From positions 124,001-188,000 of the forward strand of contig CAVXTC010000003.1 of NCBI GenBank assembly GCA_963764525.1: a stretch of 64,000 nt of DNA, read 5' to 3'. Source of the DNA: DATDIC01 sp963764525 (GTDB taxonomy: Bacteria > Pseudomonadota > Alphaproteobacteria > Acetobacterales > Acetobacteraceae). The position numbers and the translations under genes are program-made. The notes under the pieces are model-generated. The model worked only from the letters and a program-made list of their open reading frames with translations. It made no database searches and had not been told where the DNA came from. Shown here piece after piece: positions 9,768 through 19,934 of this stretch; position 1 is the first letter of the stretch; the number at the start of each line of letters is the position of its first letter.

Positions 9768-10926
9768 ATGGAGCTGTCCGAAGAGCACCGCATGCTGGCC
9801 GAGCTGGTCGCGAAGTTTGTCGATCGCGACCTTATGCCGCTTGAACGCGCGGTGCTGGCACGCGAAGCGCGCGGCGAGAAATTCGGCCTCACCGACGATG
9901 AAGAAGCCCCGCTGCTTGCCAAGTGCCGGGAACTGGGACTTTGGGCGCTGGACGTGCCGGAAGAGCTCGGCGGCGCCGAACCTGCCGACTGTCGCGCTGA
10001 TGCCGATCAATGAAGAACTCGGCCGCACCATCGTGCCGTTCACCTTCCCGCCGGACAGCCCCAATCTGCACATGCTGCTGGCGGTGGCGGACGAGCGGCA
10101 GCGTGAGTTGTATCTGAAACCGTACGCGTCGGGCGAAGCGATCTCGGCCATCGCCATCTCCGAACCCGGCGCCGGCGGCGATCCAGCCGGCATGACCACG
10201 CGGGCGGTGAAGGACGGCGACCATTGGGTGATCAACGGCCGCAAGATCTGGGTCAGCCGCGTCCCGCGGGCCGACTTCACCATCGTCATGGCGCGTACCG
10301 GCGAAGGCAAGCGCCACGACGGCATCAGCGCCTTCATTGTCGAGCGCGGCACGCCCGGATTCATCATCGAGCGCGAGATCGCGATGATCGGCGGCCGGCG
10401 CACCTACGAGCTGGTGTTCGAGAACCTGCGCGTGCCTGACACGCAGGTGCTCGGGAAACTGGGCCGCGGCTTCGCGCCGATGCAGTTGCGGCTGACGATA
10501 CGCCGGTTGCAGATGGGCGCCTGGTGCATCGGCATCGCGCGACGTGCGCTCGACATGCTGTGCGATCATGCGCGCCAGCGGGTCACGTTCGGCGCCAGAC
10601 TTGCCGACCGGCAGGCGATCCAATGGTGGGTCGCCGATGCGGCGACAAAAATCCACGCCTGCCGGCTGATGGTGATGGACGCCGCCGCCAAGCAGGATGC
10701 CGGGCAGGACGTGCGCACCGAAGCCTCCATGATAAAAGTGTTTGCTACCGAAATGGCGGGCGAGGTGGTCGATCACGCGATGCAGACCTACGGGGCGATG
10801 GGCATGACCAAGGAACTGCCGTTGCAGTTGCTGGCGAGCCAGGTCCGCGTCATGCGAGTTTATGAAGGCCCCACCGAGATCCACCGCATGGTGATCGCCC
10901 GGCGAATGCTGAATGACCGCCAATAA
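9768..10926 (+). CDS. Acyl-CoA dehydrogenase (one frameshift)
   Basis: A cytosolic FAD enzyme of ~385 residues that introduces a trans-2 double bond into an acyl-CoA. Visible landmarks are ELSEEHRMLAELVAKFVDRD (N-terminal helix), AIAISEPGAGGDPAGM and WVINGRKIWVS (middle beta domain). Near the C-terminus are QTYGAMGMTKE and VYEGPTEIHRMVIAR, with the Glu that serves as base in many family members. The frame breaks near 9981 (ELGGAE to LPTVALMPINEEL). The upstream 13-base sequence AACGGGGAGACAA occurs twice (9736, 9754), duplicating the ribosome-site region. The stop overlaps the next ABC ATPase by 14 bases, so the dehydrogenase and transporter genes are co-transcribed. Confidence 0.9.
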
Positions 10927-11932
10927 TCCGGCGACGCCGGTTCTGTCGGTCGAAGGCCTGCGCACCTGGTTCACCACCCGCCGCCGCGTGGTGAAAGCCG
11001 TCGATGACGTCTCTTTCACCGTGCGCGCCGGAGAAACGCTGGCGATCGTCGGCGAATCCGGCTGCGGGAAAAGCGTTACCGCTCTTTCGATCATGCGTCT
11101 GATCGCCGACCCGCCCGGGCGGATCGAAAGCGGCGTGATCCGGCTGGGCGAGGTCGATCTGCTGAGCCTCAGTCCGGCCGAGATGCGCCGGCTGCGCGGC
11201 AACGAAATCGCCATGATCTTTCAGGAGCCGATGACCTCGCTCAATCCGGTGCTGACGGTCGGTCGCCAGATCGCCGAGGCGGTGGAGTTGCACCAGGGGC
11301 TGTCACGCGCCGCCGCCTTGCAGCGCGCCGTGCAGATGCTGAAGCGCGTGCGCATCCCGGAGCCGGAACAGCGGGCGCGCGAATATCCGCACCAGCTTTC
11401 CGGCGGCATGCGCCAGCGGGCGATGATCGCCATGTCGCTGGCGTGCAATCCGAAGCTGCTGATCGCCGACGAGCCAACCACCGCGCTGGACGTGACGATC
11501 CAGGCGCAGATCCTGCGGCTGATCGTCGATCTGCAGCACGAGACCGGAACGGCGGTGCTGCTGATCACCCACGACCTCGGCGTGGTGGCGGAGACGGCGG
11601 ACCGGGTCATCGTGATGTATGCCGGGCGCAAGGTCGAGGAAGCGTCGGTCGGCGAATTGTTCGCGCGCCCGCTGCATCCGTACATGCAGGGGCTGCTGGC
11701 CTCTATCCCACGCGGCGGCTTGCTGCGCGGCGAAGCGGTGCCGGATGAACGGCTGACGGAGATCCCCGGGATCGTACCGCCGCTGGACGCACTGCCGGTG
11801 GGCTGCCATTTCGCGCCCCGGTGTCCGCGGGCCGATGCGCTGTGCGAGGCGCAATACCCCCCGTTGGAACAGAAACTTCCGATGCATGCCGCCGCCTGCT
11901 GGCACACCGATATCGACCGCGCGAGGGGATAG
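10913..11932 (+). CDS. Peptide/nickel-type ABC transporter ATPase, DppD-like
   Basis: A 339-residue ATPase of the Dpp/Opp family, which works on the cytosolic face of a permease. It shows Walker A GESGCGKS, Q-loop FQEPMTSLNPV, signature LSGGMRQR, Walker B LLIADEPTT and H-loop THD. The family-specific C-terminal oligopeptide extension has the Cys cluster CHFAPRCPRADALC, which binds an Fe-S cluster or metal in some members. It overlaps the acyl-CoA dehydrogenase stop and is followed by the F-type ATPase after 2 bases. No permease or binding protein belongs to this strand block. Confidence 0.93.
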   Translation: MTANNPATPVLSVEGLRTWFTTRRRVVKAVDDVSFTVRAGETLAIVGESGCGKSVTALSIMRLIADPPGRIESGVIRLGEVDLLSLSPAEMRRLRGNEIAMIFQEPMTSLNPVLTVGRQIAEAVELHQGLSRAAALQRAVQMLKRVRIPEPEQRAREYPHQLSGGMRQRAMIAMSLACNPKLLIADEPTTALDVTIQAQILRLIVDLQHETGTAVLLITHDLGVVAETADRVIVMYAGRKVEEASVGELFARPLHPYMQGLLASIPRGGLLRGEAVPDERLTEIPGIVPPLDALPVGCHFAPRCPRADALCEAQYPPLEQKLPMHAAACWHTDIDRARG

Positions 11933-11934
11933 AG

Positions 11935-12894
11935 ATGCCGGTGCTGGAAGTGGAAGGCCTCAAGAAACATTTCCCGATTCGCCGGGGGTTTTTTCGTCGC
12001 GTGTCCGGTCAGGTGTTCGCCGTCGATGGCGTCAGCTTCAGCATCGAGGCGGGTGAGACGCTGGGGCTGGTGGGCGAGAGCGGCTGCGGCAAATCGACCG
12101 TCGGGCGATCGGTGATGCGGCTGATCGAGCCGACGGCCGGGACGATCCGGCTGGCCGGGCAGGACATTTCGCGACTGTCGCGCAAGGCGTTGCGGCCGTA
12201 CCGGCGGCAGATGCAGATCGTGTTCCAGGACCCGTTCTCGTCACTGAACCCGCGCATGACGGTGGGCGAGATCGTCGGCGAACCGCTGAAGGTGCATCGC
12301 ATCGCCCGCGGACGGGACCGGACGGAACGCGTGGCGGCACTGTTCCAGCGAGTTGGGCTGCGTCCGGCGCAGATGCGCAACTATCCGCACGAATTCTCCG
12401 GCGGCCAGCGGCAGCGCGTGTCGATCGCCCGGGCGCTGGCGCTGGAGCCGAGTTTCATCGTGGCCGATGAACCGGTCAGCGCGCTGGATGTGTCGATCCA
12501 GGCGCAGGTAATCAACCTGCTGATGGATTTGCAGCGCGAGCAACGCCTGTCCTATCTTTTCATTTCGCACAATCTCGGCGTGGTCGAGCACATCAGCCAC
12601 TGGATCGCGGTGATGTATCTGGGGCGGATCGTCGAATACGCCGACAAGGTGGCGCTGTTCACGCGGCCGCAGCACCCGTACACCGAGGCGCTGCTGGCAG
12701 CGATCCCGGTGCCGGACCCGGCGGTGAAGCGGGACCGGATCGTGGCGGAAGGCGACGTGCCGAGCCCCGTTCACCCTCCCTCCGGCTGCCATTTCCACCC
12801 GCGTTGCCCGTATGCGGTGGCGCGCTGCCGGGTGGAGTCACCGATCCTGAAGCGCGGGGCAGCCGGGCATTTGGTGGCATGTCACTTGCGGTGA
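11935..12894 (+). CDS. Peptide-type ABC transporter ATPase, DppF/OppF-like
   Basis: The second ATPase of a heteromeric peptide importer (319 residues). It begins MPVLEVEGLKKHFPIRRGFF, typical of OppF. Walker A is GESGCGKST, the Q-loop FQDPFSSLNPRMTV, the signature FSGGQRQR, Walker B FIVADEPVSALD and H-loop ISHN. The C-terminal extension CHFHPRCPYAVARC is intact. It starts 2 bases after the D-type ATPase stop (ATG at 11935 after a GAG-rich site). Convergent with another OppF-like gene only 10 bases away. Its permease partners are not adjacent. Confidence 0.93.
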   Translation: MPVLEVEGLKKHFPIRRGFFRRVSGQVFAVDGVSFSIEAGETLGLVGESGCGKSTVGRSVMRLIEPTAGTIRLAGQDISRLSRKALRPYRRQMQIVFQDPFSSLNPRMTVGEIVGEPLKVHRIARGRDRTERVAALFQRVGLRPAQMRNYPHEFSGGQRQRVSIARALALEPSFIVADEPVSALDVSIQAQVINLLMDLQREQRLSYLFISHNLGVVEHISHWIAVMYLGRIVEYADKVALFTRPQHPYTEALLAAIPVPDPAVKRDRIVAEGDVPSPVHPPSGCHFHPRCPYAVARCRVESPILKRGAAGHLVACHLR

Positions 12895-12904
12895 TTGGCG
12901 CCCC

Positions 12905-13888
12905 TCACCCCACCAAATGGCAAGCCACCTGGTGCCCAGGCGCCGGCTCGGTGATCCTTGGCTCCTGTTCGCGGCAGATTGGCATGGCGTGCGGACAGCG
13001 GGTGTGAAAACGGCAGCCGCTGGGCAGATTGAGCGCGCTCGGGACATCGCCCGCCAGGCGCGCGCGGCTGGCCCGGCGCTCGTTACGCTCGGCCGGGTGC
13101 ATCGCCGGTACGGCGGCGATCAGCGCCTGCGTGTAGGGGTGCAGCGGCGCCGCATACAACGCGCGTTTCTCGGCGGTCTCGACGATCTTCCCGAGATACA
13201 TCACGGCAACGCGGGTGGCGATGTGCTTCACCACGCCAAGATCATGCGCAATGAAAAGATAGGTCAGCCCCAGCTCGTGCTGCAAATCGGCCAGCAGGTT
13301 GACGATCTGCGCCTGCACGGAAACATCCAGTGCGGAGACCGGTTCGTCGCACACGACAAACCGTGGCCGCAACGCGAGCGCGCGGGCGATGCCGATGCGC
13401 TGCCGCTGGCCGCCGGAGAATTCGTGCGGATAGCGGTCGCGCGCGCGCGCCGGCAGGCCGACCACATCCAGCATGCGCGTGACATTGCGGCGCGCTTCGT
13501 CCTTGGTGCCCGCCATGCCATGGATCACCAGCGGCTCGATGATGATCTCTTCCACCGACATGCGCGGATTGAGCGCGCCGTACGGGTCCTGGAAGATGAT
13601 CTGCATCGCCCGGCGTTTCTCGCGCAGCGCCTTGCCGGAAAGCCCGGTGATTTCCTCGCCGGCAAAGCGGATGGCGCCGGCGGTCGGCTCGATCAGCCGG
13701 ATCAGGAGGCGGCCGAGCGTCGATTTGCCGCAACCGGATTTGCCGACCAGTCCCAACGTTTCGCCAGGATCGATGCGCAGCGCGACGTCATCGACCGCGC
13801 GCAGTGCGAGATGGTGCCGCCGGAGCAGTTTGCCGGCGCGGATGCCGTAGTGCTTGGAAAGTCCGGCGGCCTCGATCAGCGCCGTCAC
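12905..13888 (-). CDS. Peptide-type ABC transporter ATPase, DppF/OppF-like (last gene of five-gene operon)
   Basis: A 327-residue OppF-type ATPase, cytosolic. Walker A GKSGCGKST, Q-loop FQDPYGALNPRMSV, signature FSGGQRQR, Walker B FVVCDEPVSALD, H-loop IAHD, and C-terminal extension CRFHTRCPHAMPIC. Walker B has Cys where Ala is common; this should not affect activity. GTG start at 13888 overlaps the stop of the D-type ATPase (GTGA), so translation is coupled. This is the fifth gene of the operon SBP-permease-permease-ATPase-ATPase that runs from 18288 down to here. Confidence 0.93.
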   Translation of the reverse strand: MTALIEAAGLSKHYGIRAGKLLRRHHLALRAVDDVALRIDPGETLGLVGKSGCGKSTLGRLLIRLIEPTAGAIRFAGEEITGLSGKALREKRRAMQIIFQDPYGALNPRMSVEEIIIEPLVIHGMAGTKDEARRNVTRMLDVVGLPARARDRYPHEFSGGQRQRIGIARALALRPRFVVCDEPVSALDVSVQAQIVNLLADLQHELGLTYLFIAHDLGVVKHIATRVAVMYLGKIVETAEKRALYAAPLHPYTQALIAAVPAMHPAERNERRASRARLAGDVPSALNLPSGCRFHTRCPHAMPICREQEPRITEPAPGHQVACHLVG

Positions 13889-14862
13889 GACCGGACCAGT
13901 TCGGGCACGCGGATGCAGGCGGCCGTGTGGCCGGTTTCAGTGGGGATCAGTTCGGGAATGCCCGCATCGCAGGCGGGAACGGCATGCGGGCAGCGCGCCG
14001 CGAAGCTGCAGCCGCGCGGGCGATGCAACGGATCGGGAAGGCTGCCGGGAATTGCCAGCAGGCGTTCGCGGTCGTCGTCCAAGGACGGCACGCAGGCAAG
14101 CAGTCCTTGCGTGTAGGGATGCATGGGGCGATCGAACAGCCGGGCGACCGGCGCTTCCTCGACGATGCGGCCGGAATACATCACCAGCACGCGATCCGCC
14201 GTCTCCGCCACTACGCCCATGTTATGCGTGATCACGATGACGGCCATGCCGAGTTCGTCGCGCAGATCGAGCAGCAGATCGAGGATCTGCGCCTGGATGG
14301 TTACATCCAGTGCGGTTGTCGGCTCGTCGGCGATCAGCAGCCGTGGACGGCAGGCCAGCGCCATGGCGATCATCACCCGCTGGCGCTGCCCACCCGAAAG
14401 CTGGTGCGGGTAGTCGTCCATTCGCCGCGCGGCGGAGGGGATGCCGACCTTGTCCAGCATCTCCAGCGCGCGCGCGTGCAGCGCCGCCGGTCCGATCCGT
14501 TCATGGGCGCGGATCGTTTCGGTGATCTGGTCGCCGATGGTGAAGACCGGGTTCAGCGAGGTCATCGGCTCCTGGAAAATCATCGCGATACCGGGGCCGC
14601 GAATACGCTGCATCCGCGCGTCCGACATGCGGGTGAGCACGTGTCCTTCGAAGCGGACTTCGCCGGCGGCGATGCGCGCCGGCGGTTGCGGCAGCAGGCC
14701 CATGATGGTGAGCGCGGTGACGCTCTTGCCGCTGCCGGATTCGCCGACGATGCCGAGGATCTCACCTTGCTCGAGCGAGAAGCTGACGTCTTCGATGGCG
14801 TTGATCTCGCCGCGCCCGGTGGCGAAGGCGGTGGTCAGGCCGCGGACTTCAAGCAGGCTCAC
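13885..14862 (-). CDS. Peptide-type ABC transporter ATPase, DppD/OppD-like
   Basis: A 325-residue cytosolic ATPase. It shows Walker A GESGSGKS, Q-loop FQEPMTSLNPV, signature LSGGQRQR, Walker B LLIADEPTT, H-loop THN and the C-terminal Cys cluster CSFAARCPHAVPAC. I place the start at GTG 14862 because VSLLEVRGLTTAFATG is the usual N-terminus and this GTG overlaps the permease stop (GTGA). Longer upstream starts read through permease coding sequence. Fourth gene of the five-gene peptide importer operon. Confidence 0.92.
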   Translation of the reverse strand: MSLLEVRGLTTAFATGRGEINAIEDVSFSLEQGEILGIVGESGSGKSVTALTIMGLLPQPPARIAAGEVRFEGHVLTRMSDARMQRIRGPGIAMIFQEPMTSLNPVFTIGDQITETIRAHERIGPAALHARALEMLDKVGIPSAARRMDDYPHQLSGGQRQRVMIAMALACRPRLLIADEPTTALDVTIQAQILDLLLDLRDELGMAVIVITHNMGVVAETADRVLVMYSGRIVEEAPVARLFDRPMHPYTQGLLACVPSLDDDRERLLAIPGSLPDPLHRPRGCSFAARCPHAVPACDAGIPELIPTETGHTAACIRVPELVRS

Positions 14863-15750
14863 TGCTGAATCCGAAGCCGCGGATCGAGCACGTCGCGCAG
14901 GCCGTCGCCCAGCATGTTCAGCCCCAGCACGGTGATCGCCAACGCGGCCCCGGGAATGGCGATAATCCATGGGGCGTCGGTCATGTACTGACGGCCCTCG
15001 GCCATGATGTTGCCCCAGGTGGGGGTGGGCGGCACCGCGCCGACGCCCAGGAAGCTCAGCGTCGCTTCAGTGAGCACCGCGTAGGCGAACAGGAAACTAA
15101 GCTGCACGATCAGCGGCGCCATCGCGTTCGGCAGGATGTGACGGCGCAGGATGCGCCAGTGTCCGGCACCGGCGGCCACCGCGGCCTGCACGTACTCCAT
15201 TTCCCGCAGCACGATCACCGAGGATCGCACGATGCGCGCGGTGCGCGGGGTATAGACGATACCAAGTGCAATGATCACGTCGCCGATCGAGGGGCCCAGC
15301 ACGGACGTGACCGCGATCGCCAGCAAAATCGCCGGAAATGCCATCAGGGCGTCGTTGATGCGCATGACCATGTTGTCGATGCGGCGGAAATAACCGGCGG
15401 CGGCGCCGATCGCGGTGCCCAGCACGGCGTTGATCGCAACCACGCTGAAGCCGATCAGCATGGAAAGCTGCGCGCCCCAGATCACGCGGGACCATAGGCT
15501 GCGCCCGAAATTGTCGGTGCCGAACAGATGATCCCAGCCCGGCGGACGGAACGTCTGGCGCATCGACAGCTTGTTGGGATCGATCGGCGCGATCAGCGGC
15601 GCCAGCACGGCGGCCAGCAGGATGATCGCGAACAGCGCAAGGCCGGTGATGAACAGGCGGTGGTGCAGCAACCGCTGCAAGGCGACGGCGGCGGGATGGC
15701 GGCGGGCCGGTTCTTCGGCCTCGGTCAGGAAGCCGGCGCCGATGGCGATG

Positions 15751-15761
<11 letters not shown>
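14859..15761 (-). CDS. Peptide-type ABC transporter permease, DppC-like
   Basis: A 300-residue inner-membrane permease subunit. The N-terminal cytosolic part leads to helix 1 (LFITGLALFAIILLAAVLAP), then the DppC-typical HLFGTDNFGRSLWSRVIWG. The ATPase-docking EAA loop is AAVAAGAGHWRILRRHILPN, and the terminal segment LGLNMLGDGLRDVLDPRLR. I use ATG 15761 (MPPDIAIGAGF), which overlaps the upstream permease end by 11 bases. Third gene of the five-gene importer operon. Confidence 0.92.
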
Positions 15762-16702
<941 letters not shown>

Positions 16703-16715
16703 GAAGTGGCAGCCT

Positions 16716-18288
16716 TCATTTCTCGAGCCATACGTTCGACATGCGCGGGATGCGGAACGGCACGAACCCCTTCACGTCGAGCGCACGCGCCTGCACCTTG
16801 GTCAACGAGCCGAACGGCAGCGCATAGACCTGGTCCAGCGTGTATTTCTGCATCTCGCCGAACACTTTCTGCCGCTCCTGATCGGTCGGCACCGTGTTCA
16901 TTTCGTTCCACAGCTTGAGCACTTCAGGGTCGGCCTTGCCCGGCGGCGGCCGATAGACCGGGATCGGCTGGGCGAAGAACACCATGGTCGCCAGCGCGCC
17001 TAGCGCCGGCTGCGTGCCCCAGCCGGTGAAGAAAAAGTTCCAGCCCTTGTCGTCGTTCTGTGAGATCTGCACCGAGGTGGGCCAATCGACCACCTTCATT
17101 TGCGCGTTGATGCCGATCGCCTGCAACTGCTGCTGCATCACCAACGCCGAGTTGTACATCGGCGGGTAATCCTTGTCGGTCAGCAACACGACCGGCTCAC
17201 CCTTGTAGCCGGATTGGGCCAGGTATTTCTTCGCCAGCGCCGGGTCATGGATGTTGTAGGTTTCCTTGCCGGCATCGCTGTAGTCCGGTTGATTCGGGTA
17301 CTGGTAGCCGACATTCAGCGCATAGTTGCCGTCGGTGGCCGCCTGCATGATATCATCCATGTTCAGCACCGCCTGCACGGCCTTGCGGAACATCAGGTTG
17401 TCGGTCGGCGGCGCGCCGGTGTTTGGCGTGGCGATCTGGATCCACCAGTTTTTCAGCGGCAGCAGCGTGATGTTCTTGTCTTTCTTCAGCTCCGGCAGCG
17501 ACTTGGTCGGCAGGTCCTCGACCCCTTGCAGCTCGCCGGTCTTCAGGCCGGCGACGCGTGCGCCGGGTTCGGTCACGATACGGAAGGTGACGGTGTCCAG
17601 GCAGGCCTGCTTGTAACCGCCGAAACCGGTCTTCTGCTCGTAGTGCGTGTTCGGCGTGTAGCCGTCGAAGCGCTTCAGCTTAACGTAACTGCCGGGGATC
17701 GACTGCACCAGTTCATAGGGGCCGGTGCCGACCGGCTTGAGCTGCATCGCGGGTACGTCCCTGTCCTCGGCCGGGATGATCACGATCGGCACGCTGAACG
17801 AACTCAGCAGCGTCAGGAAGGTGGGCTGCACCTTCTTCATGTGGATGACGAAGGTATCAGGGTCCGGCGCATCCCAGCGATCGACGTTGCTCGAACGTGC
17901 TGCGCTCCAGCCCGACCTTGGCGTAGCGGTCGAACGACGCGACCACGTCCGCCGAGGTCATCGGCTTGCCGTTCTGGAAATGCACGCCCTGCCGCAGCTT
18001 GAACGTGTATGTCAGATGGTCCGGCGATTCCGTTACGGAATCCGCCAGATCCGGGATCGGATGGTTGTTCTCGTCGCGCGTCATCAGCGTTTCGAAGATG
18101 TTCATCGCGATGTTGCGCGTCGAGATCGTTGCCGATGTCATCTGGTCCAGGCTGTTGACGTTGGCTTCCTGGCCGAACACGAAGTCACCGCCCACATGCG
18201 GGCACTTGAACGGCGCGGCGGCGGTCGGACCGGCGGCCATGGCGATCCCCGCCAGCAGGCCGAATCCCGTCAGGCTCGTGCGTCTCAT
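16716..18288 (-). CDS. Peptide-type ABC transporter substrate-binding protein (one frameshift)
   Basis: A periplasmic SBP_bac_5 protein of ~523 residues and first gene of the five-gene importer operon. It starts MRRTSLTGFGLLAGIAMAAG, a clear Sec signal peptide ending near TAAA. Domain landmarks are FVFGQEANVNSLDQMTSATI, LTYTFKLRQGVHFQNGKPMT, then KPVGTGPYELVQSIPGSYVK and DNLMFRKAVQAVLNMDDIM. The frame breaks near 17890: GLERSTF continues SNVDRWDAPDPDTFVIHMKK after one surplus base. The ligand cannot be told from sequence; peptides or glutathione-like compounds are typical. Confidence 0.9.
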
Positions 18289-18361
18289 CGTGCAAAACCC
18301 CTTCCCTGTGGGCAGGCTTTCCGCTGCCCTGACGGCAGGGTGCGAAGGCGGCACCCGCGCG

Positions 18362-18919
18362 TCAAGGCTGTTCCCGGCCGTACAGCTCCCGTGCCGCGGC
18401 AACTATCTCGTCCGACAGCTTTGCGTCATCGACCGCGCGGGCGATCACCAGGGCGCCGACCAGCCCGGCCAACGTGGCGATCGCCCGCTTGCGGCGGCTC
18501 GCTGCCGATCCGCTTTTCACCAGGCGAACCAGCCTGTCCAGCGCGGTCCGCACATGCACCGTCAGCACATGCCTCAGGCTGCCGCCCTGGCGCGCCACAT
18601 CGGCGCCCAGGGCGGCAATTGCGCAACCCTGTCCACAGGCGTCGCGGTGGCGCACCGAAAGGTAGTCCGAAACGAGATCACCCAGGGTTTCGAAGCGGTC
18701 CTGCCGTTCGTCGCTGCGCTCCATCGCCCGGGACAGCGCCTGCGCCGCCAGTTCGTCCTTCGACGCGAAATGGCCGTAGAAGCCGCCATGCGTGAGGCCG
18801 GCGCCGCGCATGATGGTGTCGATTCCGACGGCATCGAAACCCTGTTCGCGAAACAGCCGCGATGCGGCATCGATGATGTGTTCGCGGTTTTCCGCCGCTT
18901 TTTGCCGGCTGACCCGCAT
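18362..18919 (-). CDS. TetR/AcrR-family transcriptional repressor
   Basis: A 185-residue regulator with an N-terminal helix-turn-helix (RQKAAENREHIIDAASRLF, then GFDAVGIDTIMRGAGLTHGG and FYGHFASKDEL). A C-terminal ligand domain contains Cys residues near 97-101 (RDACGQGCAIAALG). The start at 18919 places the HTH at the usual position; upstream frame has no coding character. It is divergent from an SDR gene, and the gap holds two copies of a near-identical inverted repeat that should be its operators (18959-18972 and 18986-18999). The inducer is unknown. A terminal-gene role in electrophile or quinone response is common for this subgroup but not shown here. Confidence 0.9.
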   Translation of the reverse strand: MRVSRQKAAENREHIIDAASRLFREQGFDAVGIDTIMRGAGLTHGGFYGHFASKDELAAQALSRAMERSDERQDRFETLGDLVSDYLSVRHRDACGQGCAIAALGADVARQGGSLRHVLTVHVRTALDRLVRLVKSGSAASRRKRAIATLAGLVGALVIARAVDDAKLSDEIVAAARELYGREQP

Positions 18920-18946
18920 GGCTGAGATTCTCCCGGACGTTGGGGC

Positions 18947-18975
18947 TTGACAAGATATATGACGCGCATCATAAA
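18947..18975 (+). promoter_or_regulatory. Predicted promoter for the SDR gene
   Basis: TTGACA at 18947-18952, a 17-base spacer, and CATAAA at 18970-18975 form a good sigma-70-type promoter reading toward the SDR gene at 19146. The first TetR operator candidate overlaps the spacer and -10. Confidence 0.6.
18959..18972. promoter_or_regulatory. TetR operator candidate 1
   Basis: ATGACG-CG-CATCAT, an inverted repeat with one mismatch (arms ATGACG and CATCAT; a perfect match would be CGTCAT). It sits inside the promoter between the divergent TetR and SDR genes. Binding by the adjacent TetR regulator is inferred from position and from the second copy 27 bases away. Confidence 0.55.
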
Positions 18976-18985
18976 ACGCAAATGC

Positions 18986-18999
18986 ATGACGGTCGTCAT
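18986..18999. promoter_or_regulatory. TetR operator candidate 2
   Basis: ATGACG-GT-CGTCAT, a perfect 6+6 inverted repeat with a 2-base centre, downstream of the predicted promoter. Same arms and spacing as candidate 1, which makes coincidence unlikely. Confidence 0.6.
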
Positions 19000-19145
19000 T
19001 TAATGCCTTCCGCTCAAGCGAGGGACTCGGTGCCTCGCCCCTACCCAGGGACAAGCTTCGGGGGCATGACGACCGCAGCGGCGGTCCTATCGGTGAGCTG
19101 GTGCAACTGTAGAGAGTTCTGATGCAATTGTGGCGGAGTACAGCG

Positions 19146-19919
19146 ATGAAAACCGCTCTTGTCACCGGCGCGTCGTCCGGCATTGGCGCGACCTATGCGG
19201 ACAGGCTGGCGCGTCGCGGGCACGATCTTGTGCTGGTGGCGCGCGACCGGCAACGGCTGGAGGCTCTGGCGGCGCGGCTGCGCGCGGAAACCGGCGTGAC
19301 GGTGGAAGTGCTGACGGCCGATCTGACGGCGGCGGACCAACTTGCCGGCGTCGAACAACGGCTGCGCCAGGATGCGCGGATCGGGCTGCTGGTGAACAAC
19401 GCCGGTGCGGCGGGCGCCGGCGGCTTCGGCCAGCCGGACCTCGATGTGCAGGAGCGGCTGATCCGGCTGAACATAACGGCGGTGACGCGGCTTGCCGGCG
19501 CGGTGGTGCCGCGCTTCCTGGCCGAAGGCGGCGGCGCGATCATCAACATGGCATCGGTGCTGGCGCTCGCGCCCGAGGTGATCCCCGGCATCTATGCCGC
19601 GACCAAGGCGTTCGTGCTGGTATTTTCCCAGTCGTTGCAGGCCGAACTTGGACCGCGCGGCCTGTATGTGCAGGCGGTCCTGCCGGGCGCGACGCGGACC
19701 GAAATCTGGGCACGGTCCGGACGCGACGCCGACACGATCCCGGGCATGATGGAGGTGGCTGAACTGGTCGATGCCGCGCTGGTCGGTTTCGATCGCCGCG
19801 AAACCATCACCATCCCGTCACTGCCCGATGCCGCACAATGGGAGACCTTCTCCGCGGCACGGCTGGCGATGCAGCCGAATTTCCGCAACGAGCATCCCGC
19901 CGCACGCTATCTTGCGTAA
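19146..19919 (+). CDS. Short-chain dehydrogenase/reductase (SDR)
   Basis: A 257-residue cytosolic NAD(P)-dependent oxidoreductase with the classical SDR fold. The cofactor motif is TGASSGIGATYADRLARRGH near residue 8, followed by NNAGAAGAG and the catalytic Ser/Tyr/Lys set (INMASVLALAPEVIPGIYAATKAF: Ser ~138, YxxxK ~151-155). A GGAG site precedes ATG 19146; an in-frame ATG at 19122 is possible but lacks a ribosome site. It is divergent from a TetR gene with operators between them, so it is probably the main regulated target. Substrate unknown. Confidence 0.9.
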   Translation: MKTALVTGASSGIGATYADRLARRGHDLVLVARDRQRLEALAARLRAETGVTVEVLTADLTAADQLAGVEQRLRQDARIGLLVNNAGAAGAGGFGQPDLDVQERLIRLNITAVTRLAGAVVPRFLAEGGGAIINMASVLALAPEVIPGIYAATKAFVLVFSQSLQAELGPRGLYVQAVLPGATRTEIWARSGRDADTIPGMMEVAELVDAALVGFDRRETITIPSLPDAAQWETFSAARLAMQPNFRNEHPAARYLA

Positions 19920-19934
19920 GAGAGGAACTGTCTC

